In this document: one piece after another, positions 27,723 to 39,421 of the stretch
How the letters are laid out: each line of letters opens with the position of its first letter
Numbering within the stretch: position 1 is the first letter of the stretch
Assembly (NCBI RefSeq): GCF_022201045.2
Contig: NC_068557.1
Coordinates: 31,597,501 to 31,661,500 of the forward strand
Source: Citrus sinensis
Lineage: Eukaryota; Streptophyta; Magnoliopsida; Sapindales; Rutaceae
Direction of reading: 5' to 3'
DNA length: 64,000 nucleotides
Notes under the pieces: generated by a model
Databases searched by the model: none
Seen by the model: the letters and a program-made list of their open reading frames with translations, nothing else
Told to the model about the DNA's origin: nothing
Position numbers and translations under genes: made by a program

Positions 27723-29883
27723 CCTTTAGTTTCAAAACAAAACCCATCACAGTACTTACGAGAAACAAAGTCTTCCAAAACTCAAGACCAGTCTTTGGAG
27801 GCTCCGCAATTCTGGTAGTCCATGAAATCAACATCATCAACGACCCACAAGGCAGGGACAGAGTTGAAGTCCACCAAGGATAGGGAAGATCAGCAACCCC
27901 GCCGTTGATCGTTGCCGAAGAAGGAGATCAGCCCGTGCTTGTGCCGCCGTTGATCGTTGCCTAGGAACTCCTTCAGTCGCCGCCGTTAATCATTGCCGAC
28001 TTGCGGCGCTGTTGATGGCCGTGGTGAGGCGTTTGGCGTGTGAGTGAAGCGGGAGACAGTGGAGATGGAGACGTGAGCTGAGGGTGAGCTGTGATCGCGA
28101 GGTGAGGAGTGAGTGGTGAGGACTTTTTGTTTGTTTCATTTACCGATTTTACAGGTTCCCTTTCCTTGTAAATTTTTTATTATTTAATACTAAAATGAAT
28201 CTCAGCCATTGGATCCACTCCACTTAATCCAACGGTAATTTTTCATGCATGTATCCGATATATGCAGGTATTGTAGCATCAGCCGATGAAAGTGCATGAA
28301 GCGAGCAGGTGATGAAGGGACGTTTCAGGCGGTTTCGACTTTCGTGCATTATTACTAACAACAATAGTTAAGAAAGATTAATTATTGTGGGGTGTGTGCT
28401 TGTGTATGTATATATTAGTGAAACATTTATTATAAACATAAATTGATAGTATACATATATATTATCATGAGACACTAAGGAACGAGTTAGGTCGAGATTT
28501 GCCAAAAATTAAAAAGAAAAAAAAATTATAACATTTATATTACCAGGCAAGTTCTAATAGCATTAATATTACACAAGCTAAAGTCATAGTCATCCTCATC
28601 TATACGGGCATAAACATATACTCGATTAAAAATTACAGTTTTCTTATGTGGCTTTTAAAATGAATTATATTATATGGTTGGTTATACAAGCATATATGTT
28701 CAGCTCCATTAACATGCATACAATATTAATTATGAGGGGTAAGACATCTCTCCTCACCTCACAAGTTGGAGAAATTTTAAAATACATCAGAAGTACTATA
28801 TCAATCATACAACAAGTAAATGATGTTGTGACATGTGTGCATTTATTTTGAAAAATCATCATGCTAGTGGTGGTTATATTAAATTCAATTACACATGTAT
28901 GTATACATCAATTGGTTGCAATATATAAGATGTATTCCAGAATTTCTCCACAAGTTGGCATACCACCTAAAATATCTAATTTGCATTATCATCCTTCCAT
29001 ATGTTAGTAGGCGATTGGCCTGCTTAATTATTTGAAATAATTCTAGAAAACCTTATCCTATTTATACATACATACGTACATATACACACACACACTACAC
29101 TCTGTGAGGGGGGACGATTTATCATATCTATGAGTGCAAAAAGAGAAATCAGAACTAATTGCGTACTAATTAGTTGTATGTATAAAACCAAAGAGATAAT
29201 TTGAAGTTTTGAACAAATGGAACTTGCCACGCTATTCATAGAGTTAGCCCAGCAATTATTTCTTGCCACGTCACAATGGGAGCTAAATAAGTTCACACAC
29301 CTGATTTGCTCTTTAGCCATGATGGTTTCTCAAGCTACTTTGCTAAGATAGCTAAATGGCCAATCAGAGCAGGCGGCTTGCGTACTTCTCCGTCCCATTG
29401 ACTCCACATGTTTGTCTTTTAAAACATGAGAGATTATCATGTTTCCAAAGACAATTTAATAACTACCAGCATTATAGATTTTAATGAGTTAATTAAGACA
29501 AGGATTATCATATTGGACATGCCTCACATGATCAGGGGTCGCTTGCCTAGCTTTTTAATAGCTCCAACGTTTATTCGCCCACGCTTCAATATTGTCAAAT
29601 AAATTGAATGAAGAATGTTTGTCTCGTCAAATAACGGGACAGCCACATCAAATCCGGTCTGGGGTCATCAAGAATCTTCACAAACTACGAGATTTCCAAG
29701 TGGCAGGAGCATGCACCGTGCGAACAGATCAAGCAGCCACTTCAATTGTTAAAATCATTGAGAATAAAAAGTTATCAGATGAGTTGAAACCAGAAACCTG
29801 ATAAAAAATTTTGACGAGGACGGTTTGTGCTGAAACTAATAAAATACAAGACAACAAACTAAAACAACTTCAGAGAAGTGGTA
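27723..29883. other. Intergenic region with a GC-rich segment
   Basis: Bases 27880-28120 are unusually GC-rich, with repeated GCCGTTGATCGTTGCC-like text and a GTGAG-rich tail; they may belong to the same mobile element as the tandem array to the left. The rest is AT-rich. A 69-codon ORF at 29592-29801 contains ACTVRTDQAATSIVKIIENK, which I do not recognise. No RNA gene is seen. Confidence 0.5.
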
Positions 29884-32551
29884 TCAACGCCGCTTCTTCC
29901 CTGTTGATGCTTCCCAAGCCTGTAAAATGTGATTCACTATTTCCTCCACACCAAGCCCATGCTTGACCTGTAGGCTTATAATTCACGCAAATCATTAACA
30001 AGGAAAATATGTTGAGATCACGTAATCTTACAGGCATCCAACTGTGTTTCAGATCAAGAAAAGGAACAATCTAACAGTTCAAGAAAAGCTCATCTCATAA
30101 ACTACGAGATTATCAGAACATATAGCGAACTTGATATCATCAGATTGGGTGGGGCCTTTGCCGACAATTTGCTATAGGTCTCTCTTCTTAGAAAATATCA
30201 TTACCTCTTGTAAACATTCATGTAATCATTTGGGGTTAACTTGACGGTAAGCAGAATTTCATTGCACATAAAATCATATATGACACGAAGAAGAGAGTAT
30301 GCACAGTTCAACAATTTGTCCAGATTATGCACGGTTCACAATTTGTCCAGAAGAGACTTCACGAAACTATGTAATGAGTTATGCTTAATGTAAAAATGAT
30401 ACCAATGACCCAACCCACCTGAGCGAAGATAAAAGGCCCTCCATCACGCATCCGGAGTGCATCACGCTCCATTACTGCTAAGTCAGCTCCTATTGCTGAA
30501 GCAAGGTCAGTTTTGTTTATCACCTACGACAAGATGCAACAACTCATTCTCATTGACAAACAAGGGATGCCATAGCAGCAATAAAAACTGCTACTGATTT
30601 ATGGAATCATACCAGAAGGTCAGCTTGGGTGATGCCTGGGCCACCTTTCCGAGGAATTTTATCACCACCAGAAACGTCTATTATATAAATGATATAGTCT
30701 GCAAGTTCCCTGCTGAAGTTGGCAGCTAAATTATCTGCATGCACACAAATTTTGTTATCTATGAATCTTCTCATGCTTAGTTGTAACTGAGATTAACATT
30801 CATGACACCTTACAAAAATTTTTGGAAAAAGCAGTTTCTACGACTTAAGCATATTATATCATGAGCATTACAAATATGTTCGGATACAAGCACCTCTACC
30901 AACTGGCACATAAAGATGAGCCAACTTCCTCAATAGTTTTCATTGGTTCAATTTAAAGTTTAGCCAGATTGCCCGAACGAAAAAACGCAGATTGGAAATG
31001 TATTTACTACAAATTACCTCCCCCAGATTCGCAAAGAAGTAGGTCTGCTTTGAACAAGTTAGAAAGTTCCTCGAGAGGGCCCAGATTGATGCTGATGTCT
31101 TCACGAATTGCAGCATGAGGACATCCACCTGTTTCCACAGCACGTATTCTCTCCTCAGGCAGAGCACCATTCCGCATCAGGAATTCACCATCTTCTTTTG
31201 TGAAAATATCATTTGTGACCTGAAGTATAATATACGCTTCTTAATCTATCATTCAACTTCAATTAGTCATTGGAATGATAAAATTAACAGGAGAAAATTA
31301 TCAGGGATGATTATTAACCCATTTTTCAGTAAGTTCTTGGGAGATTGTGGCTGATCTCAAAGAAACAATTGTTCTTAAAATGTGCAAACAATTTTCAAAT
31401 TGAGTTACTGGACAGTGAAGTACACCAGTTCCTCTCTGCCTCTCAAATACAACAGAAAAGAAGCTGAATTAGAACAGAGAATCTAAACTTAAATTATGTG
31501 TCCAGACTCGTGAAGCTAGCAATTCCGCTACGGATATAAAGGAACTCAGTAGGAACATAAAAAGTTCCATATGCTTCAGTATTGACATCATTTTCCTTCT
31601 TTTTAGAACTCATTTTTTCCGGATGTCACTTCATCATTTCTTCTTCAAATTGGAATGGAATAATAAGCAAGCTATATGGACACGATAATTGAAATGAATC
31701 CCAAAAGTTCATCAGTACTTACAGCTGCAAGACTGTACTTGTCCCGCAAGAATTTACACAAAGCCAGCATTAAAGCTGTTTTCCTGCAAGGCATGACGCA
31801 GCAATACCCATATATTTTATTTCTTTCTTGAGACTAGCAACAATAATCACAAACTCACAAGAAAGACAGCCAAACAAAATAGAAAAATTTACAAAAACAA
31901 AGAATAAATAACAGTTGCCCACAAATCCAATTAAATACACTTTGAAATTCTACATTCGGGGTTAACAGATCAACAACATTAAATCAATTTCTAAACATGT
32001 GCAAAAATTTTTTTTTGAAAAAACTAATATCAGCAACAGTAACCCAGACGATATTATGATTCAAGAGAGTAAACAAAACCATTTTGCAGCGGAAGTTTCA
32101 GTTTTTTTTTTGGGGGGGGGGGGGGGGGGAAAAAAAAAAAAAAAGTCAAATTAAAAATTTGAAAGAGAAGGTGAAAATACCCAGTACCAACAGGGCCACC
32201 AATGCCAACGGTAAAAGCTCTCTCATTGAAATTTCTGCTGAGAATAGGCGGAGCTCTTCTGCTGAAATAGCCTGGAGAGTAAATGGGTTCGTGCGAGTGT
32301 GGCGCCAGTCCATCATGGCTATGATACACCCTCCCCTCTGACCCCACCCATGATGTTGCTGTTGAATCACCATGATTTTTTCTGTTAAATGAAACTATTA
32401 GTAATATTTTCCACGAAGAGAAGATATAAATGAGGAAAAAAATCAAAAGAAATCAAATCTGAGAGATGAGTTACTCATGGGTATGATCATGATCATTGTC
32501 ATGATGATGATGGTGGGCGTGGTCATGCGTATGATGATCATGTGAAGCCAT
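29884..32551 (-). CDS. UREG: Urease accessory protein UREG
   Basis: UREG is a GTPase that, with UREF and UREH/UreD, delivers nickel to urease. Seven exons read in phase on the minus strand: 32551-32475, 32381-32181, 31783-31723, 31219-31018, 30734-30613, 30523-30419 and 29967-29884, giving 283 aa. The N-terminus is His- and Asp-rich ([20 protein letters not shown]), a metal-binding extension typical of plant UREG. The P-loop GPVGTGKT spans 88-95, split by an intron inside the glycine codon. Further conserved blocks are [14 protein letters not shown] with the CPH nickel motif, [12 protein letters not shown], and VINKTDLA for guanine recognition. All catalytic parts are intact. The Arabidopsis counterpart At2g34470 lies next to relatives of genes in this window (from memory). 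Confidence 0.96.
32101..32145. repeat. T/G/A homopolymer tract in UREG intron 2
   Basis: A run of T, then about 18 G, then about 15 A. Lengths in such tracts are error-prone in sequencing. Confidence 0.85.
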
Positions 32552-33059
32552 TGACTATGAAAGCTTGCAGAGTCTGACTGTGAGGGTGAGTGATCTAGTG
32601 GCAGATTGCCAGATTGTTTTATCACCGCTCATGTCAATGGCGATGGAACTGAAGTTACAAAATTACCCTTAAAAAAATATGCTCAAAATGTACGCGGAGG
32701 TGGACTGTCATGTCCAATTAGTTTATCCTTTTGCTATGCATTATTATTACATTAAAAATCAATCGGTTGGTGCATTTTAAAAATATGAAATCATTGTAAG
32801 AGCTAAGGTTTTTAGGTTGGATAAAAAGTAAGATTAGGCTAATTTAAAGAATAAAAAAATTAGGACAATTTAAAGTTATGTTTTACTGTAGTTTAAATTT
32901 TAATTCAATATTAATAAGTTTATTAATCCTATTTTTACTACTAATATTAAATTTTTATTCAATAATTTTTTTAAAATTAACTTGGTTTAAATTTAAGATT
33001 AAATGTCAAAATTTTAATTCAACAATTTATTTTAACTAATTTGTGAACTGTGGGGAATG
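32552..33059. other. UREG upstream region
   Basis: AT-rich promoter region of UREG. No gene or repeat is recognised. Confidence 0.5.
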
Positions 33060-33245
33060 TGATTAACAAGCATTGATACCGAGCCATCCTCACTACAGTC
33101 GTCATAATTTCATTGAACGTTTTGGACAATGAGGGTATTCAAATCAGTCTTTGCTCCCCTTAATTCATCCATGTTTCAGCAATCAGTTCTCGTATGTGGT
33201 CATGAGCTACTTCTTGGGAAGCTCCAATTTCATTTATGTGTGTGT
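33060..33245 (-). pseudogene. Terpene synthase last-exon relic, inverted
   Basis: On the minus strand, 33240-33165 reads EIGASQEVAHDHIRELIAE then TWMN, matching [18 protein letters not shown] of the intact gene's last exon. Farther on, about 33125-33070, FNEIMTTVVRMARYQC matches the C-terminal region [18 protein letters not shown] stop and a frame change separate the two blocks. It points opposite to the relic that follows at 33312. Confidence 0.7.
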
Positions 33246-33258
33246 GTGTGTGTGTGTG
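33236..33258. repeat. (TG)n microsatellite
   Basis: A run of TG dinucleotides between the two terpene synthase relics. Confidence 0.85.
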
Positions 33259-33916
33259 TAAGTGTGTTTGTAATGCGGGCACTAAAAAGATGTGAGGACG
33301 ATGGTGGATGCGAATCCTTTAAATCAACTTGACTTGAGCTCATTGATACTCTGCAAAGACTTGAATTATCTTATCACTTTGAGGATGAAATAAAAAGAAT
33401 CTTGAATAGGATATACAACAATCATCGTAGCATTTATAAGCAAAAACGATAAGGGTTATATCCATACAGTATACCTCAAGGTAAGGGCCCTGGTTATCAT
33501 TAATTTCATTACTCATAAACTACATCAAAGTATGGGTATTAATTAATTAGCTACATGTTGAATAATTGATTAACATTTCATCTCGTAGAAATTTGCAGTG
33601 GCTTCAGGGATGGGATGAGGAACTCGAAGTCATGCCTGATGAGTAGCGATGACTGCAAAGGAATTTTGGCTCTGTACGAAGCTGCATACCATTTGGAAGA
33701 AGGAGCAGATATCTTCTTCCATGAAGCTATAAAATTCACAACCCGATACCTCAAAAAGTTACATCAAAAGACATGACGAGGATCAATATCTGACCACACT
33801 GGTGAATCATGCATTGGAGAATGCTAAGGTTGGAGGCCAGCTAGTTCATTGTTGTTTACGAAAGAGGACCCGATAAGAACCCTTTCCTGCTCCAGCTTCT
33901 TAATTTGGATTTCAAC

Positions 33917-34746
33917 TAGGGATGGCAAATATCCAATTATGGATGGATAATATCCATCCAAATATAAATCCATAATTATCCATAATGAATATATCTATAT
34001 CCATATTCAATATTTAATATTGGACATGGATATATATTTTATCTATATAGCTATGGAGATCCATGCATATCCATAGATATTTTATTTTATTATATAAAAA
34101 TAATAATATAAAATAGTTAAAATTCTAATATTAAATTTGTCTATTAAACTATTTATATTAGTAATAATATATATATATATATATATATAATAAAATGGCG
34201 GTTCGGTGGTAGGTGGCGGCGGTCCGGCAACTTTCCGGAAAAGCCGACGGTATTCCGGCGACCTTCCGGCAAGGTTCGGTGGTGGTCCGGCGAGGTCTGT
34301 CGGTAATTCCGGCGACATTTCGGCGATATCCGGCGAGGTCCGGTGGTGGTCCGGTGACTTTCCGGTGGTGGTCCATTTATAATATTAAATTAATAAAATA
34401 AAATAATAATTATTAATAGTATTAAATAAGTTAAAAAATTAAAGGGTAATTTTAAAAATTTTAGTTTTAATATAAGATGAATTTAAATTTTTCACTAGTT
34501 AATATAATATTTTTACAATTGTTTGTTTATTATATTTTTTATTTTTTATTTTATAAAATTAAAATTTTTTAAACTTGTGTTGGGTTAAACGGATATCCAT
34601 TGGGTAAAAATAATTATCCATATCTATCTGAATATAATTTTAAAATATCTATTTCAAGATCCAAAAAATTTTGGATGGATATTATCCGATCCAATTAGAT
34701 GGATATTGTGGATATCCATTATGAAGCGATCCAGTTGCCATCCTTA
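33917..34746. mobile_element. hAT-type non-autonomous element
   Basis: The 830-bp insertion is flanked by an exact 8-bp duplication ATTTCAAC (33909-33916 and 34747-34754). Its terminal inverted repeats are TAGGGATGGCAA on the left and, reverse-complemented, TAAGGATGGCAA on the right. Eight-base duplications and TAGGGATGGCAA-like ends are typical of plant hAT elements. No transposase ORF is present. It contains an AT-rich body, an (AT)n run near 34168-34190 and a GC-rich CCGGCGA-type repeat at 34197-34375. Confidence 0.88.
34197..34375. repeat. GC-rich TCCGGCGA-type minisatellite
   Basis: Degenerate short repeats built from TTCCGGCGA and GGTGGTCCGG lie inside the otherwise AT-rich hAT-type element. 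Confidence 0.8.
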
Positions 34747-35220
34747 ATTTCAACAGAGTGCAAGCGACGCACCAAGAAGATCTTAAGTATGCTGCCAGGC
34801 GCAATCAGCGCACCTTGTATATTTGATGATTAGTTTGCGACCTTAATTACTTAAAGAAGCACAACGAATTAAAGCATTGTACTTAATTATGCAATACAAT
34901 AATTACAGTTAAATATCAATTAATACGGTTGTTGTTTGAGTTATTGATTCTTACCTATTATCGGCGTAAACTCAACGGCTTTACTAACAGCTACTTTCAT
35001 ATAATTAATAAAGTGGCGGAGGAAAACGGGTCTTGGGAGAAATTTTAGCAAGGAACAAGCAAATGGAGAATTCTTCTGGACATTGGGGGTGATTCTGAAC
35101 CTCAATTTGGATATTATAGAAGGATATCTATGAAAGTCAATTCCTTAATAGCAATCATTGATGATGTTTATGATGTTTACGATACCTTGGACGAATGTGA
35201 GTTATTCACAGATGCTGTTG

Positions 35221-37639
35221 GTGGATATCCGCGAGGTTCTCTCGCGGATTTTTCCTCTATACCAAACCAATCTGCAACTTACAATAGATTTAAATTTGAA
35301 ATAACAAACCCGTATACAACCTGTAAAATTTTCCATAATTGATAGATTTTTGTAGGTCAGTTTGAACGGATTTACAAGTTCGCAAGTAATTTTGTTATCC
35401 CTACACATAATTATGAGTCCCTACACATAATTATGAGTATAAAAAATACTATTTTTCTTAATTTATGACATGTATATTGGTTGGTGTAATTTTCGAAGTC
35501 CATATCGCAGATATTTATATTTTTACCCATAAATTGATTGATTTCAACATAAATCATAATCATAAATTGATAACCATAGCATATGACCTAGGGTGGGCAG
35601 ACCTTTTCCAATTCAACGAACTTGATCAATTCAATCTAACTTTGATAGGTTGAGTAGATTATTGTAGGTTAATTAGGTCAATTTTTTTTAACTCAATTAA
35701 TAATTAGGATGGCTTTGGTTAATCATACCCACCTCATGTAAATACTAATACTAATAATAACGATATGTTAATCCTCAATTGTAAAACCCCAAAGACCTAA
35801 ATGGCTAACCTAATTTTTAGTTTTTTTTTTAATAAAAAATGTATCTACTTCTCTAAACTCTATTTCCAAAGGTATAATCATTTCCAAAGGTATAATCACT
35901 CTCTCATATAAGTAAATTTATTATTTTAGAAGTTTAATTTTAAAAATATGCTGGTTTCAATTTCTTTTTAGTTTTTAGTAAACACTTAACAAATCATAAT
36001 TATATAACACTTTCATTTTGTTATTAGACACGATGGTAACTAATTATCTAAAAGTTTTGGATTTGGAATTCAAAAAGGAGACATGGGAAGCCGAGAATAA
36101 TGTCTAGAAGTTCATTGTCAAAATTCTCTTAATTTTAAGATAATTAGGTTTTTAATTTTTTTTGTCGAACACTAGACAATGAATAGAATTTTCATGCTAT
36201 AATAGATTTATATTTGATTTTAATAAGTTTTATTTCAAATTTATATATTTCCCTTTATTTAATTTTTAATTTTGATTTGACTTTTAATCCGATCAACACA
36301 ATCCAACCCGATAATTTAAAGATTGGATTGGATTAGGTTAAACATATTCATTTAATTGAGTTAGGTTGATTTTATCTCAACTTATTCAATAATGGATTAA
36401 TTTGAATTTTCACAAATCCCATCCAACCAAACCCATGCCCAGCCGCATATGTTCCATATGATACGGGATGGGAATTTAGTGAGCAGACTGGATAGACAAA
36501 CTTCGATCGATCCCACAAAATATACACTCCACTCTATGCATTTCCATCACCATTTATGTCTATATACAGGTTCCGTATTTCTGAATTCACCTTCACACTA
36601 CGTACACAGCTTCTCTAACTTAATTCGAATTCTCAGTTATGTAGCTCTTAGAGGTTTAATAGTTCTGAACAATTCTATTAGGTTCTGTAATTACATACTA
36701 AAATTCAGAAATCAAAATCAAATGATCTTTCTTATAAATAGAGGCCATAAGGTGTAAACAATGCAAAATTTTCATTCCGCTAAAGAATTCAATACTTTGG
36801 CTCCCTTTCAAACTTCATAGTCACATATATATTTCATTTCTGTACTTATACAACTACAACCTCTCTTTTTTTTTAAGTGTTTGATGAAATGCTAAACTTC
36901 TATTTTGCAGCTATTAACAGATATCGGGTAATTTCATTTCACAGAGTTAAAAATTAACCCAGACCTCCTCAATCTCAAACATCCTTAGATATAATCATTC
37001 ATACTTACATTTTACGATGCAATAAGAACCAGGACTGAAAATTTTTCCTCAAATCTTGGCATTGATTAGCAATTTACATGAACAAAATCCAACTGCAGAA
37101 GCCACAGCAATACCGCATATATTTATTAATTATTAAATAGAAGAAAAGAGTAAAAGTAGTAGCAGCAAAGACAATACCATATATCTTTATATATATAATC
37201 ACACGCCCCATTAATTCTTTTAATCATTGTGAAATGACTATACTGAGTAGTATTACAAACTTGAAAATATTTTCACACTTTCAACTACACAACAAGGCAA
37301 ATTCCTATTGGCCAGAAATACCCATTTTAAACAACGGCCATTGCTAGATAGTAGATACTAGATACATATCATATGTGATAAGTATGTCCCCTGTCACCTA
37401 AAAAGAAATCCAAGTTTCCCACAGGCAATAAAGTGAGGCCGGTCAGCTATATATATATATAGTCCACTTTTTGATGCATGTTCCATCGTTGGTACTGTAG
37501 ATGAAGAAAAGGCATCAAAAACTGGACCATGAAATTAAAACCAGGTAACGTACGTACTACATCAGCTAGCTAACACATTAAAGATGAAATTGAACCATAT
37601 ATAAAATTAATAATCCGAGATTAATTAGCAGCCAGGTAG
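35221..37639. other. Intergenic region
   Basis: The stretch 35221-35402 ends, in reverse complement, with TAGGGATAACAAAAT and has a hairpin CCGCGAG...CTCGCGG near 35230; it may be a truncated transposon. Small tandem duplications occur at 35400-35437 and 35866-35898. The rest is AT-rich with no recognised gene. Confidence 0.45.
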
Positions 37640-39421
37640 CTAGTCGAACAAATTCCTGAGAGCATTTCGTTTTGCACACGGCTCCCCCGGCAACATCACC
37701 TTTCCGCGTTCTCCGTCTGTCAAATTCACATGAGGTAGAGTGGTACCAGAACCGACCGCTGGTTGCCCATGATCATGGCCTAAGATCACTCCTTGCTTTT
37801 GCAAATAATGCCATTTGTCTTGAAACAGGTAAAAGAAAGCTATCAAGGAGATCTGAACTGTGAAGAGTATAGTCCAAAGCGTAGTGCTTCTTGATGTTTT
37901 ATTATGGTAGGCTTTTAAGCCCGTGTAAATGTTGATAATCCCCACAAGAGAAATTGCTGTTCCTAATAACCAGTGCACGACGTACCACATACTTCTTCTT
38001 TTATTTCCTCTGCGCGCGCCAGAAGATAAATAAATAAATTGATGATGCCAATTGCCATCTGAGATCTGAAATTAATTAAGTGAGAGTTAATCTTGACTCG
38101 GATGGATTACGCACGTACATACCTCGGAGGCTTGAAGAATCCAATTGAGACCTGCAGCCACAAGGCGCCATAAAGTGCTAGACCTAAACGTTGGTGGTTA
38201 TTATTGAATGAATTCTCGAAATTCCTAATGGACATTATAGCTCCAACTGTTGCTAGAACCACCGAAAGCATCTGTACATCGAAAATTGAAATTCACACAA
38301 TTAGTTCACTTTTTCTTTCTATATTTAATTATCACAATAAGGTTGGTTAATTACATTGGTTTTTTGTTATTTATATCAAGTAATAATTGGAAAGACTATA
38401 GTATAATGTTAGAGATACCAACATTTTGAGCCCTAACTTAATATTATGTATTACCCATTTATTATATTAGGAATGTAAAACTACTTATTACTCTATTCTA
38501 CCATCCAATTGAGATTTAAGTTGAGACACAAATATTAAAATTTCAGCATTGTTATTTTCAAAAATTATAAATATTTTGAGTCCTAACTTAATATTATCTA
38601 TTACTCATTTATTAGATCAAGAATGTAAAATTACTTATTATTCTATTCTACCATTTAATCGAATAATGCAACATTAATTGATATTTAAGTTGAGATCGAA
38701 ATATTGAGATTTCGCCATTGCTATTTTCAAAAATTGTAAACAGAATGTTGTGGATGCAATCATTAAAAGCTAAAGTGTCTAAAATGATGATGAATAAGTG
38801 CAACAGATCAAGATTTATGATAACATCTTGGGATTCTATAAAAGAGAGAATGGTCTTAAGTAAATTAAATTTCCGAACAATATTAATTTTTCCTCCTTTT
38901 AATTTATTCTCGTCTCCTTGGAATGATAAGAACAGACCATACCACTTTTGCAGAAGAACAGAGAAGATGATCTACCTGCAAAATAATATGTAGGTAGAAG
39001 AAAACTCTGGCCTTTATCACACTATCCACTTTATTGGACATTCGTATTGTTAATATCCCAACAGGCGTCAAGAATCCCATCGAAGCCCACAAGAGAAGAC
39101 CATGAACTGCAATATGAGATGCCGTCTGAGGACCCATCTGCAAGAAAAAAAAAAAAAAGAAGTAATGTTTAAATGCATAAACCCTAATATTCCCCCCCCC
39201 CCCCCGGGAAAAAAGAAAAAAAAGGATTGTACATTTGAAGAGAAATTTAACTGATAAACTTGACAAAATTAAAGTTCGGTTACCTTGTATAAATTTTCTT
39301 GTATGCTCTTGTGATTCCTGGATTTGCTAAACTCGTCATTGGAAAGGCATCCAACAAACGGTAGAAAAATAACATAACATGAAGGGACGATGAAAGCTGC
39401 TACAAAACGAAAAATTTTCAT
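37640..39421 (-). CDS. Cytochrome b561 domain membrane protein
   Basis: Four exons read in phase on the minus strand: 39421-39284, 39137-38976, 38271-38123 and 38009-37640, giving 272 aa. A hydrophobic signal-like N-terminus is followed by a b561 core with several membrane helices. The candidate haem ligands are His58 (AVHGLLLW), His96 (YLHIILQ), His126 (NNNHQRLG) and His162 (VVHWLLG). The C-terminal tail is soluble and polar. Proteins of this family move electrons across membranes, often with ascorbate as donor. No DOMON domain precedes the core, so this belongs to the short plant b561-only group (At2g30890/At4g18260 type, from memory). Donor and acceptor of this protein are unknown. Intron 2 holds a ~155-bp tandem duplication. 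Confidence 0.88.
38422..38740. repeat. ~155-bp tandem duplication in b561 intron
   Basis: Two diverged copies starting ATTTTGAG(C/T)CCTAACTTAA at about 38422 and 38574 share CTACTTATTACTCTATTC-like and GATATTTAAGTTGAGA-like blocks. The second copy has an extra 15-20 bp. Confidence 0.8.

Larger units (their letters stand above)
33312..35220 (+). pseudogene. Terpene synthase pseudogene interrupted by a hAT-type element
   Basis: Plus-strand pieces match exons 2-4 of a TPS-b gene. Exon 2 (about 33312-33480) includes [19 protein letters not shown] and then a stop, with donor GTAAGG. Exon 3 starts at 33589 ([19 protein letters not shown]) and has frameshifts and stops. It is cut at LDFN by an 830-bp insertion (33917-34746) and resumes as VQATHQEDLKYAA. 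An intron with mutated donor (34799-35013) precedes exon 4, which ends [20 protein letters not shown]. Exon 1 and the 3' exons are missing, and sequence after 35220 is unrelated and may be another insertion. It cannot encode an enzyme. It keeps the intron between LKYAA and WRRKTG that the intact gene at 20.6-23.1 kb lacks. Confidence 0.88.

Noticed and set aside
36449-36757. 102-codon plus-strand ORF
   Set aside because: Composition looks random, there is no recognised motif and no sign of splicing into conserved exons.
36735-36760. TATA-like ATAAATAGAGGCCATAA resembling 26440-26455
   Set aside because: Two short promoter-like matches with no gene after either; too weak to call a promoter.
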